Shown here piece by piece: positions 46,681 to 57,295 of a DNA stretch of 64,000 nucleotides. The stretch lies in contig JAULSR010000001.1 in the NCBI GenBank assembly GCA_030512295.1, forward strand, positions 4,673,001-4,737,000, read 5' to 3'. A model generated the notes under the pieces. It was not told where the DNA came from, searched no databases, and saw only the letters and a program-made list of their open reading frames with translations. Position 1 is the first letter of the stretch. Each line of letters begins with the position of its first letter. Source of the stretch: Bombardia bombarda (Eukaryota > Ascomycota > Sordariomycetes > Sordariales > Lasiosphaeriaceae). Both the position numbers and the translations under genes were made by a program.

Positions 46681-46750
46681 GCCAGCCAGGGCGCCAGCCA
46701 GGGCGCCAGGGTCCTGCACGACACCCATCCAGTGCACCAGTGCACCAGTG
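46681..46750 (+). repeat. Short tandem repeats (12-bp and 8-bp units)
   Basis: GCCAGCCAGGGC occurs twice in tandem followed by a partial copy, and AGTGCACC units follow near 46731-46750. They lie in non-coding DNA and create long but meaningless open frames. Confidence 0.75.
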
Positions 46751-47216
46751 CAGGGAGCCACAGTTGGGTACGATAGTGCAGAACGAAGATGCAGAAGACT
46801 GCAGAATACAGGTTGGGGTAAAAACTATTGGATTTGCACCTGGGACTTTACCTAGCGCGTTAGTGAGCACAAGCAAAGGCAAAAAAAAAAAGCCCTTGGC
46901 GACTGGTGGTGGGGCAGCCCCCTCTCACCATGAGAACGGGACAGAACGGCTGGGAGCCGAGCTTCCACTGAGGCGGAGCCTGGACCCACAAGTGCACTGT
47001 CCACCCCACAGGACTGACATTGGCGCTGAGCGTCTGAGTGGATGATTGCCTTCCATCCGTTCCATTCCAGTTCCATTTGGAGCTCGGGCCATCTGGGTGC
47101 GAGAAGAGCACCAAGAGCACCTATCCATGTCTACACCACCCTCCTTGCCCCCATAATACGTACCCTATTCCCGACCGCCGAGGTCGTCCTTCCATGAGAA
47201 AGCAAAGAGCAGAAGG

Positions 47217-47240
47217 AAAAAAAAAAAAAAAAAAAAAAAA
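47217..47240 (+). repeat. Poly-A homopolymer (24 nt)
   Basis: Twenty-four consecutive A in non-coding DNA. It could be a retroposed poly-A remnant, but no coding or element sequence is recognisable next to it. Confidence 0.9.
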
Positions 47241-50200
47241 CGCATCACGATTATATCCCCGTAGCCCCATAGTGTCCGTAGGGTGTATCCTCTCTGGTAC
47301 GTTCTTGGGGGCGGGGAGGGGCGGGGCTGATCGGCCTGCCTTTGCTTCTGTCTTCTCCATCACACCGATTCCACACCTCGCCGAACAGCTTACCAAACCG
47401 GGCACATTCCGGCTCGCAACGGCACGAGAAGACTGGAGACACGACTGGAGACGACTGGAGCCGGGAGTGGAGGAAAAGAGAAAGGAGGAAGAAAAAAAAA
47501 AGAGAAGCACAGAGCTTTTTTGTCCCCTAACAGCCATGACATGTTGGGTGTGGAGAATAGGAGGAATCGCTCGCCCGCCAAGCAGACCGGCCGCCCCTCC
47601 GGACACTCTGGGCAGGGGAAAACAAAACATACACAGTAGGCCAACATAGCAGCGGCCGAGTGTCCCGGGGGGCTAGCCCCGACCGAACCAAGAGAATGCC
47701 GATTGCTGCCTGGCAGCCTATCACGCACCACTACCTGCCGGAATCACGGTTCTATGTCTCGGCATAAATGGGGCTGCGCAAGGTGACGCGGACGGCGCGC
47801 GGTTAGAGAAGCAGCACTACCATAGTATTGTTGTTGTCTTGCTCTGTTTCCTGGGGGAATGAAAGGGGGTTTGCTCTGCTCTCCTTCCCTATCCACTTCT
47901 AACAATCTGGCGATCTGCCTTGCCATCTGGGGTGTCATGACCGTCGGGTGGACGTGCACTTTCAGCTTGAAACGCGGTGCCTGTTCTCGTCGTCATGATC
48001 AACCATGGCCATCACGACGACGACGGGGATATCGGCAACTTGTCCGAACTAGGAAATGGCCTTGGGGTAGAAGAATAATGACAGTCCTATCGGATGGGGA
48101 ATGCTGCCCTGGCCTGTCTGGCTGCCTACTCACGAGCCCAGCACCCAGCTTGCAACACTGCAGCAGTATGAGTCGTTGTCTGTATGTCTAGCCCGGTTTG
48201 ACTGGGCATGGGATGTCTTAGGAGGAGGAGGGGGGCCCTGTAGCCGTAAAAGAAGGCATTGGCTATGGATCATAAACCCCGCCAAGATAATAAACTTGGG
48301 CCGAACCTCGGGTGTCACGTCGGTGAGCGTCACCAACCACCCACACACTCCGATGAGTCTCTGCGAGTATGCGTGCTACAGATTAGTTTATGTGCATATG
48401 GGTAAGATGATGGGGTTGGTGACAGGCAAGTGGGTCGGTGAACGGCTGCCAATACTACTAAATACCACCACAGCTACGAATACCGTCACAACAACGGGCC
48501 CAGTCACAACCACATACCCATGATCACGTCGTGGTCGTGGCCACTTAGGCAGTGTGGTACGCGCAGTGCTCAGATGCGCGCACCACATAAGGGGGAAAAA
48601 AGTACCCATCTCCCAACCACCCGCATCGCCAACACCCTGGCCACAAATGACCACGGCAGGTCCACGACCGATTTTTAGACTGGAACAGTCAGTGTGTAGG
48701 AGGGAATGCAAGCCAGATGGGCTCATCCCACCCCCATGAAATAGATGCATCTCCTACACTGGATGTGAAGAAGCAGGCCATTTCCCATGCGGCCGGCCCC
48801 GCGGATATACTCCCACCTCACCATAGGTACCTTAAGGGGAGAAAAGCTTTGCTCACACTGCGGTGCCGGCGACCCCATCATCAAATGGCAAAATCCAGCT
48901 GCAAATCAATGTAACTGGCAGCGCCCCCTCCTGACATATCACCTGGGCGGCATCTGCCAGATGCACGCGCACAGCGCTTCTCTTCCTCTCGCTCTCGGGC
49001 AAATATCTTACTATATACCACACCCAGCGGGGCGGCGGTGTCAGAGGTAACGAACCAATGCATCAACTCATCGCCAGAAACGCCAGAGAAAGACTGCGCC
49101 CACATGTGTAATCTCCTTTTTCAATATGTATGTACCTTATGAACAAAGCCACGATTGGGGGGTGGTTAGGTTAGTTGGCAGTTGAGGTAAGCGACTGGAT
49201 GGTTCACCACCGCTACTATGGACCGAGTTAGTTAATGTCATGTCCAAATGGATCATCACACTATTAGCCTGCCCTGTGGGTAAAGAAGAGTGATCCTTCT
49301 CGGTACGAAGTAGCTTTCTTTGGTTGTCATGGCAAGCAAGTTGTTGTCCGATACTGGCTATCGGCGTCGAACTGTCGGCGCCAGTGCGTGGTTCCCCTTT
49401 GATGCAGGCCCGAGTAGCAAGTGAGAGTCGTTGTTGTTTGCTGGCGGCGGCCAGTGTGTGGTGTCATGGTGTGTGTGGTAGGGTGTGGTGGACGGCGGAC
49501 AGTGGACAGGGCGAAACGGCGAGGTCGGAAAAGGTTAGGCGCAAAATACAACAGGACCATAGCATAAATGCTCCGCCTCAATCATGTTGTTTCTGTTGCA
49601 GGGTGTAATAGCAGCTTGCAATCAATCCTAAAATGTGGGCTCGAGCCACAACTGTCACCACTTGTCTGTCCATGATGGGAATGAAGCGTACCGGGTTCAG
49701 GCCCGTATATGCCCTTCTGTAGCCTATAATAGTAATCATGATAACAAAATGCTAGAAAATCTCACCGCGTCGTAAATCGTTCCAGGAAAGATTGGGCGTA
49801 TAAGCGGATACACTACCCAGCAAACCCAAACCCAGACAGAGACTCATGTAACAAGACATGGGATGGTGGAAGAGTCGGTCTGGTCAGATCTGGGGCACCA
49901 GCACACTCGCTCAACCACATTGGGCATTGCCACTGCCAAAACGTTTCTACCTTAGGCTTGTCCAGATTCATGTTAGCCAAGTTGGGTATTAATAAGATCA
50001 TTAGCACGATGATATATTGAACTGCTTCAACGTGACTACCTACCTGTAGGTTCTCTCCATCTGCCGCTCCCAACCTGAGGTACCTTAGGTACCTAGGGCG
50101 AGGTAGCTCCGACACAGTGCCAAAAGTCGGGCAGATCCGACGGCAGGCGCGAGAGACAAAAAGAGGTTGGAGGAAGGCATCGACAGCAGGGATCTCGGAA

Positions 50201-51251
50201 AAGACAGGACGGCCAGCCAAACCCCAAAGAAAATGTGGATAGGAGCCATCGTCAATGTAGCTTCCACGGCGCTTCCATGGTACAGATCCTGCATGTTTTG
50301 GGCGTCTGTCCGTCCGGGGAGGTAGAAGCTGGCTCTCTCGAGTCACATCCTCTGTAATCAGTAGTTCCTCAAGAGACCCAAGGCCAACCAGAAAATAGGG
50401 TGTATGTAAGTAGGGACCTACTTACCTCAGGTTTGTCATGAATTAGCTACGGATCCGTAACTGGAAAGAAGCACCTGGCTTGCCGGGTACAACCATCGGA
50501 GAAGGCAAGCCTGTCCTTGTCTCTGTAAGGAGCACGGGGTCTCGGGGGTTATGTGCCATCAAGGTTGCTGCTCCACCTCTGCATCTTCTTCTGCGCTGCT
50601 CTCTGCACTCTGCACTGATGCACTTTGCCTGCACCTCCATCTTTTCCGTCCTGTCCTTTGAAGAGCTGCACGCACAAACTGCACGCACAAACTGCACGGG
50701 CAGTCGGCCTGTCACAGTGCCAGGTAGGGAAGTCGTCGACCGACTTACACGGTATGTGCGTATGTTAAGGTAGCGAGGGTAGGTATTCTCTTCACTCGAT
50801 CCTTCTTTCTCCAAAGTTCTTTCTCCAAAGTCGCCGTGTTGGTTGGCTCTCCATTGTTCCCAGGACACTGGGTCGCCTTTTTTGATCGCCACTACGTAGT
50901 ATGACCAACCCGATGAAGAAGGGGGAAAATAAATGTCAGCTTTGTCTTTGCTCAGTACCTTAGGTATGACAAGCTGGAACTGCAGTGATTAGCTACACAG
51001 TAGAACTACCAAGGTAGGTACATGTACCTTAAGTTGCTGGCTGCTGGCTGCTGGCTGCTGGCTGGGATGTCGTCGCTATAGTGTGTCGGTAGGTTTTTTG
51101 GCAGCGAGCCAGAGTGGAAGAAGCATCCAATGGCCCCTCAGTTCCCGAAGGGGCAACTGCTTTGTGCCCTGGCACCGCCGGGCTAGCTGCGGAAACGGTC
51201 GCCTTTGCTGTTGATTTTAGCGCGTGCATTGGGGGTCTTCGCCAGGGTCTG

Positions 51252-51275
51252 GCACCACGGCACCACGGCACCACG
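51252..51275 (+). repeat. Three tandem copies of GCACCACG
   Basis: Perfect 8-bp unit repeated three times, 0.9 kb upstream of the Zn2Cys6 factor start. The role is unknown. Confidence 0.85.
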
Positions 51276-52202
51276 GCCACCAGCACCCAGGCGACGGCAG
51301 GTGCATTGGGTGCACTGGTGCTATTTAACACCAGCGGTCCCCCGGGACCAAACGCGCCTTCCTCCTCTCCCGAGATATCACCATCGCTTGAATTTCAGCC
51401 TCGCTGCTTGCTCCACCACCCACGTTCGCTATTTGCAACTCAACCCCAAGGAAGTCCTCGTCGACTCCTGTCATTCGCTTGTTTCGTTTTGTTCGTTTTT
51501 TTTGTTGTGTGTGTCTAAGAAGAGAAACTGGAACGAGAAATCCTCCGCACGACCTCGGGCCTTTTCAACATCATCATCTCACTCACTCTCACGCCCCTCC
51601 ATGACTGAAAGTGCAGAAGGATATTAAACCACAGACCATCACCCAAAGGCCCAGCTCACTCCATCTCATCACCACCCTCGCTGAGCTTGAACGTCTCTTC
51701 ATCGGAAGGACTGTTCCACGATCGCTACCGCATCACGCCACCGTTACCGCTACCACTACCGCTACCGCTACCGCTACCGCCACCACCACCACCACCTCTG
51801 TTACTGCAACCATCGCCGCTCTCCCGGCAGTCGTTGGATCAGGAGAGCCTTAGAAAGACAAAAGGGACCAAAGACGGCTGCTTGTTTGGATTATCTTCAG
51901 TACCACCTTGATACATTCAAATACTCGACGTTTTCTCCCTCTGGCCCCCGACCGCCCCCCCGGATATTCCGCCACAGCTCTGCAGGCTTGAATCATTTGA
52001 CATACAGCCAGCTAGTTGGCCTTGGCCTCAGCCTTGCTCACCCTCATCTACTGCAACTCACCACGTTCGCTACTCCATCACAGGGTCCGTCGCGACTCTA
52101 GTCCAAGTTAGCCTCCCCCCTGCATGCCCCTGCCGATGAATCCGAGGCTGACACACTATCAGCACCTCAAGTCTCTCGTTAACCAACTCCACGCCCTTCA
52201 CA

Positions 52203-54316
52203 ATGGCTGGCCCCGGCGGTGGTCCCCCACGACGGAGGTGAGTGTTCTATTGCACCCAGTCTTCTTGTGTGAACTCGTACTTACTTTTCTCTCTAGTCAC
52301 ACTAAGTCTCGAAAGGGTTGTGAAACTTGGTAGGTTGATGCAGCAGCCGCACCCCGACTCCGACCCCGACCCTGTTAACCCCCTTTGTGCCCCTATCTAA
52401 CTGTCAACAGCAAGCGACGCCACATCAGGTGTGATGAAAACTTTCCGCAATGGTATGTGATATGCCTCTCCTTCTTCTCGTTTGCAATTCATGATGGCGA
52501 TAGCATTACTCATACCAAAGTCAGCCGCAACTGCACAAAGCATAAGATCCGTTGCCCGTACAACGACATTCATGTGCCTGAAGACAGATCCGGCTCACCC
52601 GAGAAGCCCGATCTCATGTGGACTGCCGAGAACGAAGAAGATATCAACAACTGGAAAGCCACCGGCCTTTTCCCCTTTCCCGAACTGGGCATCTACCCCA
52701 CCCCGGCGTCTCAGTTCCTCAGCGTTGAGGACTTGAGGTTGATTCACCATGTTGCTTTCATCAGCCACCAGATGAACGAAATCGGTGCCAATAACTTCAC
52801 TCTCTGGACCCGGCAGATTCCAACGTAAGTATTTTCACCTTGCAAAATAACTCTTGGGATACCATTGACAGGGTACTGACACACATCTTTCAGTATCATC
52901 CAGATCGGTGCCACCCACAGCTATGTCATGCATGCTCTGCTGGCCTTCTCTGCTATGCACATTGCATACCTGACTGACTGCCCCTTGGTTGGGAATATGG
53001 CTTACGAGCACCGCGGGATTGCCTTGAAGGGCTTGCAGGAAGCCATCGATACATTTTCCAAGGACACCTCTGACGCCATCCTTGCCGCTTCTCTCGTTCT
53101 TTCGTGGCAGGCTACAGATTGGTAAGCAATATACTGCAAGCACCCGGGCGACACGAACAAGGGCTAACCTCCTTTTAGGCGAAGCTGGACCCAGCTGATG
53201 CAAGGAACCTCGTCGGTAAGTGAAGAAGGCGCAGGTTCGGGATTTTGCATGTCTAATATACAGTAGGTTATCGAAGCGATGGATCCCTGGAAGCATGAAT
53301 CCCAGTTCGGCGACTTCATTGCCGAGAGCAGCACCTTCCCCACGGCGCCCCCTTCGCCGATTCCGGACCACAAACCTAGCCAGCCGCGCAAGGAAGATTT
53401 GGACGCCTTTGAACGAACCTTGCAACAACTCCACAAGGTTGAGGCGCATCTCAAGCAGAAGCGGGAAGACACCAAGTCGGTCGTACAGCTGATCAGCTTC
53501 CTGAAGGGCGCCCGCAAGGTCAGCCCGACTCTGTCGGTGGCCCAGCAGTTCGAGCGCTTGCGGCCCTTGCGCACCTGGCTCTTCTGGCTGCCCGTCATGC
53601 TCCTCCAGCGGAGACGTGGATTGCCCAGCGACCTGGTCATCATTGCTCACTATTACACCGTGGCACTGTTGATGGAACGCCTCTTCCCCGAGATCGGTGC
53701 CGCCTACTTTGGAAGCCTGACCATCGGACCAGTGGAGGAGATCGCGCGCCACCTCTTCGCCATCAGCAAAATCCCGAACGATTTTCAAGGGGATCTGCAG
53801 ACACCTGTCACTCTCATGGAGTTCCCCATTGATACTGTGAATGAATTCCGGTCGAGGATGGGATGGATTCAGCCGAATCATCGTACTTCCTCCTTCCCAC
53901 AGTTCAACCCACCCAACTTCTACATGAGTGAGGGCTCGCCAATGGAAATGCCTCCCACGACCTCGTCCGAGTACCTCCCGTATGGGGACAACCCAGCCTT
54001 CAGTTACAGCACCGAGGATCTGTCGGTCATGACTTCGGAGTCGGGCCCAAGCAGCGCCATCAGCCCACTTCAGCTGTCTCCCTTCTCGACAAACTCACGA
54101 TATCTCAGCATTCCAAGTCCGTCGTATGCTTACGGTGGCCTGAGCCCTACTTCGAGCAGCTTTGGAGACTTCAATGACGGTGCATCGATCGCCTACAGCG
54201 ACGAGGAATACGACTCGTACAATATGGGCTACTCGGCCTCCACACCTATGATGGGCGGTGCGAACACTTATGGCGTCGGGTTCGTGCATAATCCAATCCA
54301 GATCGCGTGGGCCTAG
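52203..54316 (+). CDS. Zn(II)2Cys6 fungal transcription factor
   Basis: Nuclear DNA-binding regulator of a fungal-specific type. Seven exons (52203-52237, 52297-52329, 52411-52452, 52525-52824, 52894-53121, 53179-53215, 53267-54316) join in frame to 574 aa. The zinc cluster at residues 20-47 is C-x2-C-x6-C-x6-C-x2-C-x6-C, with CETCKRRHIRC, DENFPQC and RNCTKHKIRC, preceded by a basic HTKSRKG. Two introns fall inside cysteine codons of the cluster (TG^C), so the domain is visible only after splicing. The middle region (SVEDLRLIHHVAF, THSYVMHALLAFSAMHIAYLT, RGIALKGLQEAI) matches the Upc2/sterol-uptake-control style of C6 regulators. The C-terminal ~180 residues are Ser/Pro/Tyr-rich with acidic patches, as in an activation domain. 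Its target genes cannot be told. A long CT-rich leader precedes it. Confidence 0.92.
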
Positions 54317-54378
54317 AATATCTGGTCACCGCACAGGCCTGCCTCTCTGGCTTGCGAAAGAGGCAATCGTGATTGACC

Positions 54379-54648
54379 ATGGCCACCAGGACTTCTTCAC
54401 CACTGTTGAGCACCACTCCTAATTATCCGCCACCCGAGGACTGGACGACATTCCTGTCACCTTCCATGTCCAACTCTGCATCGCCATTCATGCATCCTGA
54501 GCACCTTCCCATGCTCCCGCTCCCGGAATCGCCCGTCCCCTCAATGGCCCCCCCGCCGTCTCCGAGCCATCAACACGGTGAACCTAGCGACTCTACACAC
54601 AATCTCACTGCTCAAAACGACAGAAAAGGAAAGGGCAAGATGGTTTAG
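54379..54648 (+). CDS. Possible small Pro/Ser-rich ORF downstream of the C6 factor
   Basis: An 89-aa frame starting at ATG 54379 (GACCATGGC, a good context), 62 bp after the transcription factor stop. It reads MATRTSSPLLSTTPNYPPPE, continues with Ser/Pro/Met-rich sequence, and ends in a basic DRKGKGKMV. Its composition resembles the C-terminal tail of a transcription factor. It may be an alternative C-terminal exon of the upstream gene, a translated 3' UTR frame, or chance. No family is recognised. Confidence 0.3.
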   Translation: MATRTSSPLLSTTPNYPPPEDWTTFLSPSMSNSASPFMHPEHLPMLPLPESPVPSMAPPPSPSHQHGEPSDSTHNLTAQNDRKGKGKMV

Positions 54649-54779
54649 CAAGGCTATCTCGTCTCTCTACTTTGCTTTATGAATTTTACGAATCTCCGTT
54701 TTTTTTTTTCCTTCAGCAAGCACTTAGGCTGCTTGCTGTTGTTTTCTGCCTCGCGACAACACAGACGCAACTGTACACG

Positions 54780-55094
54780 ACACTCCTTTGACGACCAAGA
54801 AAGAAACCGCGCTTCACAGCAGCAACCCCAGGCATTATTATGCATGTTACGCTCCTTTACGACTGCAACGAAACTTAATTATAAATGACGCTCCTTTGTC
54901 CAGCAACCACGGAATGATACCCCACATAGACGCTCCTTTTTTCAATCGGCACTGGTTGATCCACCCGACAAACTATACAACACACTCCTTTTTTCGTGGA
55001 CGGCACGATTGCATATATATACCCCAACTCATAGACACTCCTTTAATGACTGATCTCGACAAGCGCATTTTTCCCAACATAGATACACTCCTTA
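54780..55094 (+). repeat. Seven spaced copies of ACRCTCCTTW
   Basis: Copies begin at 54780, 54849, 54888, 54930, 54982, 55035 and 55085, spaced 69, 39, 42, 52, 53 and 50 bp. Four read ACACTCC and three ACGCTCC; the first six end TTT and the last TTA. Several are preceded by ATAGA or ATGA. Between copies the sequence is unrelated, and spacing is not a multiple of three, so it is a nucleotide motif rather than a protein repeat. It lies 460-780 bp after the stop of the C6 factor, probably in its 3' UTR or terminator. Confidence 0.8.
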
Positions 55095-57295
55095 CGGATG
55101 CACATTTTCGGATGATCACGATACCCCAAACTGCATAGCGACTGTTGTTTGATTTGGCTTTTGTTTTGATATTTTGACCTGTTTGGTTTCGCGTTTGCCT
55201 TTTTTTTTTTTTTTTTTGGTGGTTGGAAAGGCTGACTGGCTTGTACGTCATGCCGGGATCGAAGGAAAAACGAGGATTGGCCGGTTTTGGAATTATTTGT
55301 TTTGGCTTTACTGGTGTTCATCTATCTGAACAATCACCAGCTGCATTGGGCGGAGTTCTTGAGCGCTGTTGCGAATTTTGTCTTGAATCTAATCTGATGG
55401 ATAAATCTAATCGGGAGATGGATACGGATTTGTTTTTTTTTCTCGGTCTTATCTGCGAATGATTGGAGCCTTGGAAGGCGCGCGCGCGTGTGTGTGTTGA
55501 ATAAAAAGGGAGACACACGCTGGAGGTTTGAGCTTGTGCTTGTTGTACTCATGACAAAAAGTTTGCTCTTGAAAGAGGAAGGAAGAATGAGAGACTATGT
55601 CGTGCCCTGTCTGGCGTAGGCATGTCTTTGTTGTTGTAATTTAGGACTTGATGGATTTTCGATCAAGTGGTCTCGATGGTAGTACACATACGCACGAGCG
55701 CAAGAGAACAGAACAAGACTAGGGAAACAGGCAGGCATAGTCGGGGATCTCTTAATACTAATACTAATTCTATGACGAACCTTGTCATTTTTGACGATGC
55801 ACATTGCTTCATGGTTGACATGTGCATGCTTTTGGTGCGTTTTCTTCTTTTATGTGTTTGATACATACACATTGGATGACTGGTAGTCCGATATCCTCCA
55901 TCTTCCGTCCTCTTCCTCCTACCTTAACGCTAGATAGTGTAAGCTCAGTACCGAGCTACATCCAACACCCTGTTCACCATCTTTATCCCATGTCAACCTC
56001 CCTCCGTCTCTCTCTCCCCACACACCCACACTACTGCACACGACTTGTTGATACCCGTACAACACCTAAAGAGGCACATGCACATATACCGTCCTGGTAG
56101 AGCATAGTCAAGTCTACAAATGTGGCATTTGAAGCAGTTACATACCTTGGCAAACCCTGGCCCCCCATAGCTACACATCCAGCTCGTTTGTTGTTGAGGT
56201 TGTAGCTTCGCCTGCTGCACATGCCGCAACAGCAACTGCGGAGCAGCGGCAGAGAATGCACTGCAATTCTCGTCTCGCGAGAGGAGACCAAGTTCAATGT
56301 CTGGAGAATCGGGACCTACGCTACTTCGTACTCCTCACAGCTCACACCCAAAGGAACCCTCATCCACGCAACACAAAGGAGCTACCACAGCTCTCGCCAA
56401 CTGACGATAATGAACATGATATATATTTGATAGAGTTCCATCCTTTGATTTTCCCCCTACTGGCTGGGTACTGATACTGATGCTGCTGATACTCCTGGTT
56501 GCTGGTGCTGATGCCTGCCTGCCTGTCCGTGTGTGATGGCTGCTTGCTTGTTGCTGCCAGTGACTGACTTAACGCTTGCCAGCTCATCGACCGACCGACC
56601 GACCGACCGCCTTCGAAAACGGAACGAAGAAAAAAAAAAAAAAGGAAACACCCCCATGCCGAAACCTAACTGAACAAAACAAGCCAAAAACGATAAAACA
56701 AAAAAGCCCACCCGCAGTTTCCCTCCCATGATAGATAACAATGCGCCGTTCACACCCAATACCATCCAGCCAATCCCTTTCCCATACCTTTGCTCCGGGT
56801 ATTGCCATGATGTGATTTGAAAACAAAACAAAATAACAAAATCTCCCTACTTCCCACCTCCCTTACTTTCCTTTCTTTCTCCTCTCTCTTCTCTCTCTTC
56901 CTCTCTCGTGTCATGAGCTTTTCTTTTTTGACCACCCACAATGGATACAGCCACGACCAGTTTATCGATGGATGGAAATAAAAACCTCCGACGTTTCGAC
57001 ATCATGAGAGAAGAAAAGAAAAACGTAAGAATATCAAACTCCGCTTTTTCAAGTACATGGACGTCTTTGTTTAACCAATAAGCCCATAGTCATGTTCGCA
57101 GCTTGCTTCCACACAATTGCGGAGCAACATTTGACCTTGATAGTAAATAACCCGTTGCCTATATGCAGACACACGGATCCACTTCGATGAGAACGCGGGT
57201 CGGATATGCCTTGCATACTGTTCATCCAGAACAACTGCAACGCAGTTCTCTTGGATATCGGCGCTGGCCACCGCCTATAGAAAACAACAGCATCT

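Larger units (their letters stand above)
42206..52202. other. 10-kb gene-poor region upstream of the Zn2Cys6 factor
   Basis: I see no supported gene. Open frames of 130-203 codons near 46310-47650, 48101-48523, 49813-50346 and 51114-51627 are mutually overlapping, composed of low-complexity or repeat-driven sequence, and lack family motifs. The region contains A24 at 47217-47240, a 12-bp GCCAGCCAGGGC repeat at 46681-46710, GTGCACCA repeats near 46731-46750, CTGGCTG repeats at 51034-51064, (GCACCACG)3 at 51252-51275 and (CCGCTA)n at about 51745-51782. TACCTTAGGTA-type motifs recur (48827, 50077-50096, 50956, 51018). The last ~700 bases are CT-rich and probably the promoter and long leader of the transcription factor. 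Confidence 0.5.
54317..57295. other. Tail-to-tail region between the C6 factor and SSH4
   Basis: About 3 kb. It contains the small Pro/Ser ORF (54379-54648) and seven ACRCTCCTTW motifs at 54780-55094. Further right are an A/T-rich stretch with a T-run (about 55199-55218), a CG/TG run near 55481-55497, and (CGAC)n at about 56585-56608. No other gene is supported. Confidence 0.5.

Noticed and set aside
46310..47649. Overlapping frames of 130-203 codons on both strands
   Set aside because: They run through tandem repeats and a poly-A tract, overlap each other, and show no motif or plausible splicing.
52835..53881. 348-codon minus-strand frame
   Set aside because: Antisense to the Zn2Cys6 factor and crossing two of its introns; no domain.
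54788..55138. 116-codon frame with repeated DAPL/DTPL-like peptides
   Set aside because: The peptide repetition comes from the spaced ACRCTCCTTW DNA motif, and some copies fall in other frames, so it is not a protein repeat.
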